Assembly: GCA_947623915.1 (NCBI GenBank)
Contig: CANQIB010000001.1
Coordinates: forward strand, 1-64,000
DNA from: an uncultured Ruminiclostridium sp.
GTDB taxonomy: Bacteria; Bacillota; Clostridia; Oscillospirales; Ruminococcaceae
Length of the DNA stretch: 64,000 nucleotides
Direction of reading: 5' to 3'
Of the stretch, positions 49,944 through 58,396 are shown piece by piece (the stretch's first letter is position 1; each line of letters opens with the position of its first letter). A model generated the notes under the pieces. It did no database searches, was not told the origin of the DNA, and saw only the letters and a list, made by a program, of their open reading frames with translations. The position numbers and the translations under genes were made by a program.

Positions 49944-50501
49944 ATGGCTAATTTTACCAAGAAAGCAATACAGGGATCGTTTTGGAAACTTTTGACTGAG
50001 CGTCCTCTTTCCCGCATAACGGTCAAGGACATCGTAGCCGACTGCGGTATCAACCGCAACACGTTCTATTATTATTTTGAAGATATTCCCAAGCTGATAG
50101 AAGATATGGTAGAGGAGGATGCGGAAACCATCATTCGTACATATCCCACCGTGGAGAAATACGAGGACTGTCTTGATTCTTTGATAGATATGGCATTGTC
50201 TAAAAAAACCGCTGTGCTGCATATTTATCATTCCGCAAACAGGGATATTTACGAGCTTTATCTTTGGAAAGTATGCGACCATGTGATAAATTCGTATATG
50301 AATACCGTTTTGTCCGGCAGGAAGATAAACGAACGTGACAGAGAGATAATCGTAAAATATCTTTCGGGCGTGGCGTTCGGGGCGATATCTTTCTGGCTGA
50401 AAAACGATATGAAAGACGATATTCGCAACGACCTTGCGCGCCTTGAGCAGCTCAAAAAAGGAATGTTGGAGGAAATGCTTTCCCGCTGTGAGGAAAAGTG
50501 A
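49944..50501 (+). CDS. TetR/AcrR-family regulator
   Basis: This is a 185-residue regulator. The N-terminal helix-turn-helix (PLSRITVKDIVADCGINRNTFYYYFEDIPKLI) is diagnostic; the C-terminal helical ligand domain matches the TetR_C group common in Clostridia. The ATG at 49944 is about 8 bases from AGGGG; the ATG at 49938 is closer to it and less likely. A strong terminator ends it as a single-gene unit. Target unknown. Confidence 0.92.
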   Translation: MANFTKKAIQGSFWKLLTERPLSRITVKDIVADCGINRNTFYYYFEDIPKLIEDMVEEDAETIIRTYPTVEKYEDCLDSLIDMALSKKTAVLHIYHSANRDIYELYLWKVCDHVINSYMNTVLSGRKINERDREIIVKYLSGVAFGAISFWLKNDMKDDIRNDLARLEQLKKGMLEEMLSRCEEK

Positions 50502-50511
50502 CCTAACCTAT

Positions 50512-50550
50512 AAAACCTCCCCGCGTCAAAAACCGACGCGGGGAGGTTTT
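50512..50550. terminator. Strong terminator after the TetR gene
   Basis: A perfect 16-bp stem (AAAACCTCCCCGCGTC / GACGCGGGGAGGTTTT) with a 7-nt loop can act in both directions, also serving the convergent lipoprotein gene. Confidence 0.9.
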
Positions 50551-50579
50551 ATGGGAACATTTCGTGCAATAGGCATTGC

Positions 50580-52034
50580 TCACCATATTGTCGAATATGA
50601 AAAGTTATTGCTTGAGAAGTACAGAAAATCCTCCTTATCGCAGGCGTTAAGATAGCAATAATAGTACCTGTCGTCGTTGAGATTGTGCGCGGTTATTTTG
50701 TAATACGGAGCAATGATAAAATCGACCCACTCAAGCTCTTTGTTTTCCTCCTGCTTTGACAGATATACCAGCCTTGCTTCGTTGATCTCAAAATCAACAT
50801 GGTCGGTCAGCTTGCCGCTTATCTCCTTTGCCGCTTCTTCAAAGGACATCATATCCGTCCGTTCGGTTTTATCGGCTATTTCCATTGCGCGCATATAATT
50901 GCCTTCAAGAATGTCTACCTCGTCGCTGCGTATCATAAGACCGATATTATTGTCTGCACTTAACGAAACTCCTTCGACATCATATAAATCGCCCATATAG
51001 TCATATTTGATACCGTCATATTCTCTTACGGAATTAAAAATATAAGCGTACACATCATCTATCCTGCAAACATAAACATTAAACGTTTTGAAGTTGAATT
51101 CGGGCTCGACAATGGACGGGATAGAGTTGACATAATCCTCGTATACCTTTACCGCGTCCTTTACGGATATTTCCTTGTCAAGCAGCTTATAGCTTTTTTC
51201 GCTGTCAGGCTGGAGTACTTCAACAAGCTCATCGAAATATGAAGGCGATGCAGAAGCCGCCATATAGGTGCTAATATCTCCTCTTTCATAAAGTATTTTA
51301 CCGAATTCTCCTTTGTCGACAACAAAATATGCGCCTGCGGAAGGGTAAAGAGTATAAAATCCCACCAGACCGTCCCTGGGTGTCCCTTCATAGAGCGGCA
51401 GAGCGGTTTCGTCATAAAAATCCGCCCAGTTATCAGCTTCGCGGCTGTCCCGCAAATCGTCATAAACAAACGCGATATTATAATACTCGTCTAAAACTTT
51501 GCCGTCTATAATATCCTGATAATTTTTGTAAAAGGGAATATATTTCGGAGTGGGCTTTTCGTCATTCTGTTTTATTCCTTTAAGATAAAAATAGTCGGGG
51601 TAAAATACGGCGTCTTTGAAAAAGTATCTGAACATATCAAAAAAATGCTTTACTTGCTCTTTTAAAGGCGGAAAGCCTTCTTTTCCGAGCCGTCTTTCGG
51701 TATAATAGGAAAGATGCTCGATAGAGCTAGGCAAGTCGATGTACAGATTTTCCGCGGCGGTGAATTTATCTATGCTGTTTATTATCTCGGCTGCCTGTTC
51801 TGCGGTATAATCTTCTCGTTTATTATTAAACTCGACCGGCTTTGCGGGCGGCGGCGGGACAGCGTCGTCTATAGTTACCCAGTCGTCCTGTATAAGCTCC
51901 TCTACATCGACCGAGGTCGTTTGGGAACTGTCGGCGGTACTGTCGGAGGCGGAAGAAACAGGCGTGCTGCCTTTAAGGTCCGCACAGCCGGTAAGCATGA
52001 GTGATAAGACGGTCAATAAAATAATTTTTTTCAT
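50580..52034 (-). CDS. Hypothetical lipoprotein (484 aa)
   Basis: The lipoprotein signal MKKIILLTVLSLMLTGC is followed by a Ser/Thr-rich linker and a large extracellular domain of mixed helix and strand. It contains EDYTAEQAAEIINSIDKF and a Tyr-rich C-terminus (DRYYYCYLNACDKEDFLYF). I recognise no family. It is not clearly co-transcribed with the secreted protein upstream (70-bp gap). Confidence 0.75.
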   Translation of the reverse strand: MKKIILLTVLSLMLTGCADLKGSTPVSSASDSTADSSQTTSVDVEELIQDDWVTIDDAVPPPPAKPVEFNNKREDYTAEQAAEIINSIDKFTAAENLYIDLPSSIEHLSYYTERRLGKEGFPPLKEQVKHFFDMFRYFFKDAVFYPDYFYLKGIKQNDEKPTPKYIPFYKNYQDIIDGKVLDEYYNIAFVYDDLRDSREADNWADFYDETALPLYEGTPRDGLVGFYTLYPSAGAYFVVDKGEFGKILYERGDISTYMAASASPSYFDELVEVLQPDSEKSYKLLDKEISVKDAVKVYEDYVNSIPSIVEPEFNFKTFNVYVCRIDDVYAYIFNSVREYDGIKYDYMGDLYDVEGVSLSADNNIGLMIRSDEVDILEGNYMRAMEIADKTERTDMMSFEEAAKEISGKLTDHVDFEINEARLVYLSKQEENKELEWVDFIIAPYYKITAHNLNDDRYYYCYLNACDKEDFLYFSSNNFSYSTIW

Positions 52035-52104
52035 ATCTTCTCCCTTTCATTAAACTAAGTGGATATGTGGCACGCCGCATATCCATAAACGGCGTGCCTA
52101 AATG

Positions 52105-52548
52105 TCATTTGTTGTATTTTACTATACTCCCTTTTACAGATATTTGGTTATTTGCTGTTGAAGTGTATGATGAAAATTTATAATGTGCCGATTTAGGAGG
52201 GAGCGCATGATAATCCCAAGGTTCCAAAATTTCTTCCTGTCCGTTTTTAGTCAATTTTGCACTTGTTTCTGTGAGATTAGTTTCGGTCACCTTGACTGTT
52301 GCATAGCTGTCAGCATTACTGTAAGTGTTTTTGAAATATGTTACCGTAACTTTATTTCCGCCGGTACCGCAGTATAGGTAATATGTTTCACTACTTCCTG
52401 TGTTTGACGGACCGTGCGGAACATTAGTATATGCTGTTGCCCATGAAGCACTATTTACGGGCGTTTCTGCCGATGCGTAACCGCCTATGTTTACTGCCGC
52501 TACTAATGTTGCGGCGACTGCCGCAAAAAACTTTGTGGATTTTCTCAT
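52105..52548 (-). CDS. Small secreted protein (147 aa)
   Basis: A cleavable signal peptide (MRKSTKFFAAVAATLVAAVN ... ASA) is followed by ~120 residues of predicted beta structure rich in Thr/Ser/Tyr. No domain recognised. A strong promoter (52656-52684) and a long 5'-leader hairpin suggest abundant, stable mRNA. GGAGG is present before the ATG. Confidence 0.78.
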   Translation of the reverse strand: MRKSTKFFAAVAATLVAAVNIGGYASAETPVNSASWATAYTNVPHGPSNTGSSETYYLYCGTGGNKVTVTYFKNTYSNADSYATVKVTETNLTETSAKLTKNGQEEILEPWDYHALPPKSAHYKFSSYTSTANNQISVKGSIVKYNK

Positions 52549-52587
52549 TGAAAATTCCTCCTTTTAAGTATATTAAAGTTGTTATTA

Positions 52588-52636
52588 GCAAAAAGTTTTT
52601 AAATTTTTATTTAAAAAAACTTTAAAAACTTTTTGC
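52588..52636 (-). other. Long AT hairpin in the leader of the secreted protein gene
   Basis: A perfect 16-bp inverted repeat (GCAAAAAGTTTTTAAA at 52588-52603; its complement at 52621-52636) lies between the transcript start and the ribosome site. It probably stabilises or regulates the mRNA 5' end. Confidence 0.7.
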
Positions 52637-52655
52637 AAAACCTTTTACATATTCT

Positions 52656-52684
52656 ATTATACATGGAAACAACATAAAAGTCAA
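52656..52684 (-). promoter_or_regulatory. Promoter of the secreted protein gene
   Basis: On the minus strand TTGACT (52679-52684), 17-bp spacer and TATAAT (52656-52661) are present. Confidence 0.8.
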
Positions 52685-52773
52685 TAGTATTTGAAAGAAA
52701 CATAAAATTTTATCAATTTAAGAAGAGCTTAGACAAAGCATAATATTAAAAACACCGAAAACCTATAACTGTC

Positions 52774-52801
52774 GTAAAAAAAGCCGCTCTTCAAGCGGCT
52801 C
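52774..52801 (-). terminator. Terminator downstream of the SpoIIE-type gene
   Basis: The minus-strand stem AGCCGCT / AGCGGCT has loop TGAAG and is followed by seven T. Confidence 0.85.
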
Positions 52802-52810
52802 AAATCAAAT

Positions 52811-52857
52811 AGGTATGCGGGAGCCGAAACCGACTTGGGTCCGGCTCCCGCATACCT
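52811..52857. repeat. Hairpin element with CCGAAACCGACTTGGG loop, copy 2
   Basis: A perfect 16-bp stem (52811-52826 / 52842-52857) has a 15-nt loop. The loop region CCGAAACCGACTTGGG and the 3' arm recur at 37013-37046 in the MFS leader. Here it lies between the SpoIIE-type gene and its terminator. Confidence 0.7.
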
Positions 52858-52881
52858 ATATTGTTTTTAAAAAATTCTGCG

Positions 52882-55710
52882 TTATTCCAACGCTATGACT
52901 GCCTCCAAAATGTTGCAGCCGTTCTCGTACTTATATTCCATGCTTTTGGTCATCTTTTTGACCATAAAAATTCCGAGTCCTCCTATTTGTCTTTCCTCGG
53001 CGGAAAGAGTAGTATCCGGTGTTTCCGCCTTGAGCGGGTCGTAGGGCGTGCCGTTGTCCTTAAATATCAGGTGCAGCTCTTTATTTTCGATATTGCAGAT
53101 TATCTCGGCGACAGTCGCTTTGCTGTAGTTTATGATATTTGAGGCTATCTCGTCTATCGCTATATTTACTTTTCCTGAAATTTTCGGTATAATGTCCAAT
53201 TTTGCGGTAAGCTGTTGCGAAAACTCCGACACCAGCAGCGCGCCGTTGGCGTTCGGAACGAATTCCAGTCTGTTCTCATCTTTGACGCCGTCCAGTCGGA
53301 AACCGACCATGGTAATATCGTCAAACTGCGGAGCATCACCCACAAAAACGTCTATATCCCGCCGCACCGTTTCGCATAATTTTTGCGGCTCGGAGTCGTT
53401 CGACGAGTTAAGCAGCTCCTTCAGCCTGTCCTCGCCGTACAGTTGGTTCTCGGTGTTTGTCGCCTCGGTGATTCCGTCGGTGTATAAGAACACGCGGTCG
53501 CCTACCGAAAGCTGTATCTCGGTCTTTTTATATTTTATGTTATCCATTCCCGCAAGCACAAATCCCGCGCGCTGCTTTACATAATCAAATTCTCCGTCGC
53601 GGCGGCATATCAGGGGAGGATTGTGTCCGGCGTTGGCAACGCTCATGATACCCGTCTTTAAGTCAACTATCGCCATCCACGCGGTAACGAACATTCCCGC
53701 GTCGTTGTTTTCACACAGCTTGTTGTTTGCCTGCGTCAGAATATCGTTTACCTCAAGACCGCTTTCCGCAAGGTCCTTTATAATGGTCTTGGCTTTCATC
53801 ATGAACATCGCGGCGGGTATGCCTTTGCCTGAAACGTCGGCGATAAGAAACGCTATCGTCGAGTCGTCGAGCATATAAAAGTCGTAGAAATCTCCGCCCA
53901 CTTCTTTTGCCGTGTCCATCATCGCGTAAATGTCAAATTCTTTTTTATTCGGGTAAGGAGGGAATACCGACGGCAAGGCGGAATGTTGTATCTGCTTTGC
54001 AAATTCCAGCTCCGCGTCTATTCTTGCCTCCGCCTCGGATATGTATTTTTTCAAAGTGTCAACGGTGGAGTTTATATCGTCCGAAAGAGAAGCGAATTCC
54101 TCGTTCGAGCGGACGTTAACCGTTACGTTAAGGTCGCCCGCCGCTATTTTGGAAAGCGAACGGTTGACCTCGACAAGGTTGTCGATGATGATTTTCTTGA
54201 TAAGGAAGTACAGCAGTACGAACAATGCCGCAAATATTATCATCTGCATAAAGGAACTCAGATATACCGATACGTCGCGCATAAACAGCGCCTCGGATTC
54301 CGGCAGAGCGCCGAATATATAGTAGCCCTCCACATATTCATACGCGCATAAATATTTTGTCCCGTCGAACAGCGCGGTAAATATCGTGTCCTCGGCTCTT
54401 GCGCTGCCGTCAGCGTTCAAGATGGTCTCAGACAGGTTTTCGCCGCTTAATGTTCCGCCCTCGCTCACGACGTTGCAGTCGCTGTCGCAGATGATTATAA
54501 AGCCGTTTTCGCCGATATGACGGTTTTTGGCTATTTTTTCAACGGTGCTGCTTATGTCCGCCTGAAACTCTTCCGCGTCGTAACCTACCTGCAAAAATCC
54601 GCCCAACGGCAGAGTTACCGCCCCGTACTTTCTCGGCGTTGCTCCGTCAAAGGTCTGGGGTTGATATTCCTGTACATAAGACTGCGTAACGCCGTCCAGC
54701 AGCACCATAAATTCCGCGGACTGCGCTCCGCCCGACATATCAAATCCGATATATTCGGGGCTGTTTGAGTGGGTTATTATTCCGTATGTGTCCACTATCT
54801 GTATCTCGGCGACCTTGTATTTTTCCGCAAGCTCGCCCAGTATGTCGTTTTCCTCACCCTCTGCCGCAAGATATTCCTCTTTGATGGCGGTCGTTTTTTC
54901 AAGAAGATTTTCGTCGGAGGTGTCCAGTATATCCTGCATTACGTCGTTTACATTCGTCTTGATAACGGATTCGGTCTCTGTGCCGGACATCTGACTTTGC
55001 AATACATAAGTGTAAGTTCCTGTGAGACCGTACGCTATCACGATACATAAGAACAGCCACACCTGAAAGGTGCGGGATATGTGCTTTTTTTCCATGCGCG
55101 CGGTTTTTTTGTCCCTGCTTATCAGCGATATGACAAGGACTGCCGCGCCGACGGAAAATCCGTTGCAAAACATCATCGGAAGCGAGCATACTTTCACAAC
55201 GCCGAACGCCGTCGCGGGGTCCGAGGCGTTGGTGAAAAATATAGTCAGCATATGTATTACTTCACATATGATACCGATAAATAAACCGTATATCCAGCCG
55301 GGCTTTTTATCGTCGAACATGAATTTTCTGAGCAGAGCGGCGATAACTCCGGCAAGGACGGTGGAAATTGAGCAGGCTATTTGGGTGTATATTCCGGTGA
55401 TACCGAAAAACGCCGTGACATAACGGAACACGCCGCCTATAATACCCGCGATCAAGCCGGCGGGCGCGCCGAAGATAAGCCCCGCGCAAATCGGAGCGGC
55501 GTCCCTTACATTCATTATCGTGCCGTCGCCTATATCCACGCCTCCGATGTCCAGACTGGCAAAGCACGCCATAAGTCCGAACAGTACGCCTATTACTGTC
55601 TGCTTGACTTTGTTCGACATTTTGCCGAACGGCGTATTTCTTTCCGCTATGTATATGAGTATCGCCAGCATGGCGTTATATAACGCTGTGAATATAAGTT
55701 TAACTACCAT
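52882..55710 (-). CDS. SpoIIE-type PP2C phosphatase with fused RsbW-like kinase domain
   Basis: This is a 942-residue membrane signalling protein. In order it has: a 5TM-LYT-type region (~1-200, with NVRDAAPICAGLIFGAPAGLIAG); an extracellular cache-like domain (~235-490); a membrane helix and HAMP (~500-570); and a PP2C/SpoIIE phosphatase (EVGGDFYDFYML, IADVSGKGIPAAMFM, VANAGHNPPLI, QFDDITMVGF). A C-terminal HATPase of the anti-sigma RsbW type follows (NIAIDEIASNIINYSKA, FKDNGTPYDP, GGLGIFMVKKM). Phosphatase and kinase of a partner-switching pathway are thus in one chain. No anti-sigma antagonist or sigma factor gene is adjacent. Transcribed alone from 55771-55799. Confidence 0.93.
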   Translation of the reverse strand: MVVKLIFTALYNAMLAILIYIAERNTPFGKMSNKVKQTVIGVLFGLMACFASLDIGGVDIGDGTIMNVRDAAPICAGLIFGAPAGLIAGIIGGVFRYVTAFFGITGIYTQIACSISTVLAGVIAALLRKFMFDDKKPGWIYGLFIGIICEVIHMLTIFFTNASDPATAFGVVKVCSLPMMFCNGFSVGAAVLVISLISRDKKTARMEKKHISRTFQVWLFLCIVIAYGLTGTYTYVLQSQMSGTETESVIKTNVNDVMQDILDTSDENLLEKTTAIKEEYLAAEGEENDILGELAEKYKVAEIQIVDTYGIITHSNSPEYIGFDMSGGAQSAEFMVLLDGVTQSYVQEYQPQTFDGATPRKYGAVTLPLGGFLQVGYDAEEFQADISSTVEKIAKNRHIGENGFIIICDSDCNVVSEGGTLSGENLSETILNADGSARAEDTIFTALFDGTKYLCAYEYVEGYYIFGALPESEALFMRDVSVYLSSFMQMIIFAALFVLLYFLIKKIIIDNLVEVNRSLSKIAAGDLNVTVNVRSNEEFASLSDDINSTVDTLKKYISEAEARIDAELEFAKQIQHSALPSVFPPYPNKKEFDIYAMMDTAKEVGGDFYDFYMLDDSTIAFLIADVSGKGIPAAMFMMKAKTIIKDLAESGLEVNDILTQANNKLCENNDAGMFVTAWMAIVDLKTGIMSVANAGHNPPLICRRDGEFDYVKQRAGFVLAGMDNIKYKKTEIQLSVGDRVFLYTDGITEATNTENQLYGEDRLKELLNSSNDSEPQKLCETVRRDIDVFVGDAPQFDDITMVGFRLDGVKDENRLEFVPNANGALLVSEFSQQLTAKLDIIPKISGKVNIAIDEIASNIINYSKATVAEIICNIENKELHLIFKDNGTPYDPLKAETPDTTLSAEERQIGGLGIFMVKKMTKSMEYKYENGCNILEAVIALE

Positions 55711-55770
55711 TTTATGTTCTCCCGAAAAGCTCGCTTTGCTTGCACAAATATGGTTTTTTCTGCTGTTAAT

Positions 55771-55799
55771 ATAATATCAAAAAAACGGAAATTTGTCAA
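55771..55799 (-). promoter_or_regulatory. Promoter of the SpoIIE-type gene
   Basis: On the minus strand TTGACA (55794-55799), 17-bp spacer and TATTAT (55771-55776) are present. Confidence 0.8.
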
Positions 55800-55927
55800 T
55801 GTTTACATAGATATTCTCGGGCGGGATATAAAAGCCGTTCTGTCGAAAAACGATTGATTTATATAAATTTATTGTAAAAATTATCATATCCCGCCGCATA
55901 TAGCGACGGGGGACATCTTGCCTATGT

Positions 55928-55953
55928 TATATTGACCTTTTTCTATAGACTGT
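55928..55953 (+). repeat. Interspersed repeat, tail fragment D
   Basis: TATATTGACCTTTTTCTATA plus GACTGT matches the right-hand tail of copies B and C. As in those copies it abuts a terminator hairpin at the end of a minus-strand gene. The rest of the element is absent. Confidence 0.6.
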
Positions 55954-55955
55954 AT

Positions 55956-55982
55956 CGCCCCGTTTCTTTTGGGAACGGGGCG
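55956..55982 (-). terminator. Terminator hairpin after rluA-type gene
   Basis: CGCCCCGTT / AACGGGGCG arms lie 14 bases past the stop. There is no clear T run on the minus strand. Confidence 0.6.
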
Positions 55983-55996
55983 AATTTGTATATTCT

Positions 55997-56953
55997 TTAT
56001 TCTACCGATTTGAAATTCTTTGCAAATTCCGGCAGGGGCGCGGAAAATTCCTTTTTGTCAAGGTATTGCAATATTCCCGCGTCGGTGGTAAATTTGAAGA
56101 TAAGCCGATAGCTGCAAAGCGCCTGATATTTATATCCGTATTTTTTGTTCAGCTTATTGCTGTCGTATTTTCCGTCCCCGATGAGCTGATGACCGATATA
56201 CGCGAAATGTGCGCGTATCTGATGGGTGCGGCCGGTAAGCAGGTCGACTTCCACCAGGGAATTTTCACCGTCATATCCCAGCACCCTGTAGCCGGTCTTT
56301 ATTGTGAGATTAGAGGGCGTTTTCCTGTCGGAGATCTTCACGGTGTTGGTTTTGGTATCTTTTTCCAAAAACGCGGTAAGCACGCCGCTTTGCGGAGTCA
56401 GCTTTCCCGCCGCAAGGCACAGATACAGCTTTTGTATCTCGCGGTCGCGTATCTTTTGACTCATTATCCGCAGCGCCTCGGCGTTTTTGGCGGCTATTAC
56501 TATCCCGCAGGTGTTGCGGTCTATGCGATTGCACAGGGCGGGGGCAAAGCTGTTTTCCTCTTCTGGACGGTATTCGCCTTTTGCGAAAAGGTAGCTTTGG
56601 ATACGGTTTATCAGCGTGTCCTGCTCGTTGTCAGCGTCCTCGTGTACCACAAGCCCGCACGGCTTGTTCACAAGCAAGATGTTTTCGTCCTCGTAGATAA
56701 CGTCTATATCGGTAGATGCTGTCCCGATAACGTGCGGCGCCGGCTTTTCGGACAGGTCGTCCGATATGTACAGCCTAATTACGTCGCCTACCTCCAGTTT
56801 GGTGTTCAGCGGGCGCTTTTTCCCGCACAGCTTTATGCAGTTTTTGCGGTTCAGCTTTTGCAGCATTCCCTCCGTCAGCTTGGGACAGCATTTATTGACA
56901 AACCTGTCCAGCCGCTGACCGGCGTCGTTTTTGCCGACAGACAGCTCTATCAT
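55997..56953 (-). CDS. RluA-family pseudouridine synthase
   Basis: This 318-residue enzyme converts specific uridines of rRNA/tRNA to pseudouridine. It has an N-terminal S4 domain (QRLDRFVNKCCPKL...GMLQKLNRKNCIKLCGKK). The catalytic motif NRIDRNTCGIVIAAKN carries the conserved Asp (usual HRLDRxTSG, so His is Asn here). LTGRTHQIRAHFAYIGHQLIGDGKY also matches. Substrate position cannot be read. It is the last gene of the hydrolase-murF-ddl operon, overlapping the 71-residue ORF by 4 bp. Confidence 0.93.
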   Translation of the reverse strand: MIELSVGKNDAGQRLDRFVNKCCPKLTEGMLQKLNRKNCIKLCGKKRPLNTKLEVGDVIRLYISDDLSEKPAPHVIGTASTDIDVIYEDENILLVNKPCGLVVHEDADNEQDTLINRIQSYLFAKGEYRPEEENSFAPALCNRIDRNTCGIVIAAKNAEALRIMSQKIRDREIQKLYLCLAAGKLTPQSGVLTAFLEKDTKTNTVKISDRKTPSNLTIKTGYRVLGYDGENSLVEVDLLTGRTHQIRAHFAYIGHQLIGDGKYDSNKLNKKYGYKYQALCSYRLIFKFTTDAGILQYLDKKEFSAPLPEFAKNFKSVE

Positions 56954-57165
56954 TTTTGTATTCTCGTAAAGCCGTAGGAGTTGAAATGCTCTATCGCCTT
57001 GGAGAAAAATTCACCGCTGCTGCGGCTTTTTTCGGCGACCTCCCCCAAGCCGGCTTTTGCTTCCTCCCATGTTTTTTCACATTCGGGAGTGTCCTTGCCG
57101 ACCAGCCAAAGCTGATTTTCCCATATGCCGTATTTAAGATTGATTATATATGCTTTTGACTTCAT
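56950..57165 (-). CDS. Small hypothetical protein (71 aa)
   Basis: This soluble protein begins MKSKAYIINLKYGIWENQLWL. No family recognised. It has a GAAAGGAAAG ribosome site and lies between ddl (12 bp) and the pseudouridine synthase (4-bp overlap), so it is very likely real and co-translated. Confidence 0.75.
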   Translation of the reverse strand: MKSKAYIINLKYGIWENQLWLVGKDTPECEKTWEEAKAGLGEVAEKSRSSGEFFSKAIEHFNSYGFTRIQK

Positions 57166-57177
57166 TTAACTTTCCTT

Positions 57178-58380
57178 TCACGGATTTTTTAGTTTTCCGC
57201 CCTTTGCTCCGCCCAGCTTGCTTCCGGTAAAGTTTTCGAGTATGTTGCTGTCAAAGCTGAAGGTCAGCGCTTTTTTCTCGCGTTCACGCTTCAGTGCTAG
57301 GGAAATTATCCTGTCCAGAAGTTGGGGGTATTTTACTCCCAACGGCTCCCAAAGATAAAACGCCAACGAGCCCGGTATCGTGTTTATTTCGGTAAGGTAT
57401 ATATTTCCGTTATCGTTGTCAAGCATGAAATCTATCCTTGCTATCCCGTTGCAGTTCAGCGCTTTGAACGCCTTTACCGCAAGACTGCGCACCAGCTCGC
57501 GCTGTTCGGGCGATATATCGGCGGGTATCTTGCGTTTCAGACTCGCCATGCCGCTTTGCTTGCCGCCCTTAGCGTCGGATATGTACTTGTCGTCAAAGCT
57601 GAGTATATCTCCTCCCGACAGCGGCTGCTCACATTCCGACGCCTGCGCGTCGGAAATATCGCCCACCACCGAGCAGTTTATCTCGGTAAGATTTGTTATG
57701 GCGTGTTCCGCAAGCACCCTATCGGCATAACCGAACGCATAGTTCAGCGCCTCGTCCAGCTCGTCGGCGTTGTGCGCTATCTGTATGCCTACGCTTGAGC
57801 CGAGATTTATCGGCTTTATTATGACAGGATAGCCTATCTTTTCCTCTATCTCTTTTTTTACCTCGCCGCCTTGCGCGACATATCGGGAGGAATGTACCGT
57901 AACGCAGTCCAGCACGGGTATCCTGCTGTCACGGAATACGCATTTCATCATGTATTTATCCATTCCCACCGCCGACGCGCCTACGTCGCAAAAGGTGTAG
58001 GGAACACCCACCGTTTGCAGGTAGCCCTGCAAAGCTCCATCCTCGACGTTCGTCCCGTGGACTATCGGCATGGCTATGTCGATATAATCATATACGTTGT
58101 TCCCGAATTTCTTTGGCGGGTAATAGCAAAGCTGCGTTTTTCCCGCGTCGCCGACAAGTATCACACGATGGCTGTTTTTCAGCAGTTCGGGTATATTGCG
58201 GTAGCTCTCTATCTTTCCGACCGCATCTCCGACGTACATTTCGGTCTTTTTAGTGATGTAAATAGGGATAACGTCATATTTATCCCTGTCCAACGCGCTG
58301 CACGCCTGAAGCGCCGAGATGACCGAAACTTCGTGTTCGACGCTCATTCCGCCGAACAACACTCCGACCTTTATCTTCAT
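57178..58380 (-). CDS. ddl: D-alanine-D-alanine ligase
   Basis: Ddl makes the D-Ala-D-Ala dipeptide of peptidoglycan. It is an ATP-grasp enzyme of 400 residues with VLFGGMSVEHEVSVISA at the start. Also seen are PIVHGTNVEDGALQGYLQ, YPVIIKPINLGSSVGI, DFMLDNDNGNIYLTEINTIPGSLAFYLW and the metal Glu/Asn. The mobile-loop segment GMASLKRKIPADIS has no feature I would tie to a vancomycin-type D-Lac ligase. The ATG at 58380 is 8 bases after AGGAG; the ATG at 58386 is too close. It is coupled to murF, whose product uses its dipeptide. Confidence 0.95.
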   Translation of the reverse strand: MKIKVGVLFGGMSVEHEVSVISALQACSALDRDKYDVIPIYITKKTEMYVGDAVGKIESYRNIPELLKNSHRVILVGDAGKTQLCYYPPKKFGNNVYDYIDIAMPIVHGTNVEDGALQGYLQTVGVPYTFCDVGASAVGMDKYMMKCVFRDSRIPVLDCVTVHSSRYVAQGGEVKKEIEEKIGYPVIIKPINLGSSVGIQIAHNADELDEALNYAFGYADRVLAEHAITNLTEINCSVVGDISDAQASECEQPLSGGDILSFDDKYISDAKGGKQSGMASLKRKIPADISPEQRELVRSLAVKAFKALNCNGIARIDFMLDNDNGNIYLTEINTIPGSLAFYLWEPLGVKYPQLLDRIISLALKREREKKALTFSFDSNILENFTGSKLGGAKGGKLKNP

Positions 58381-58396
58381 ATCCATATCTCCTTTA

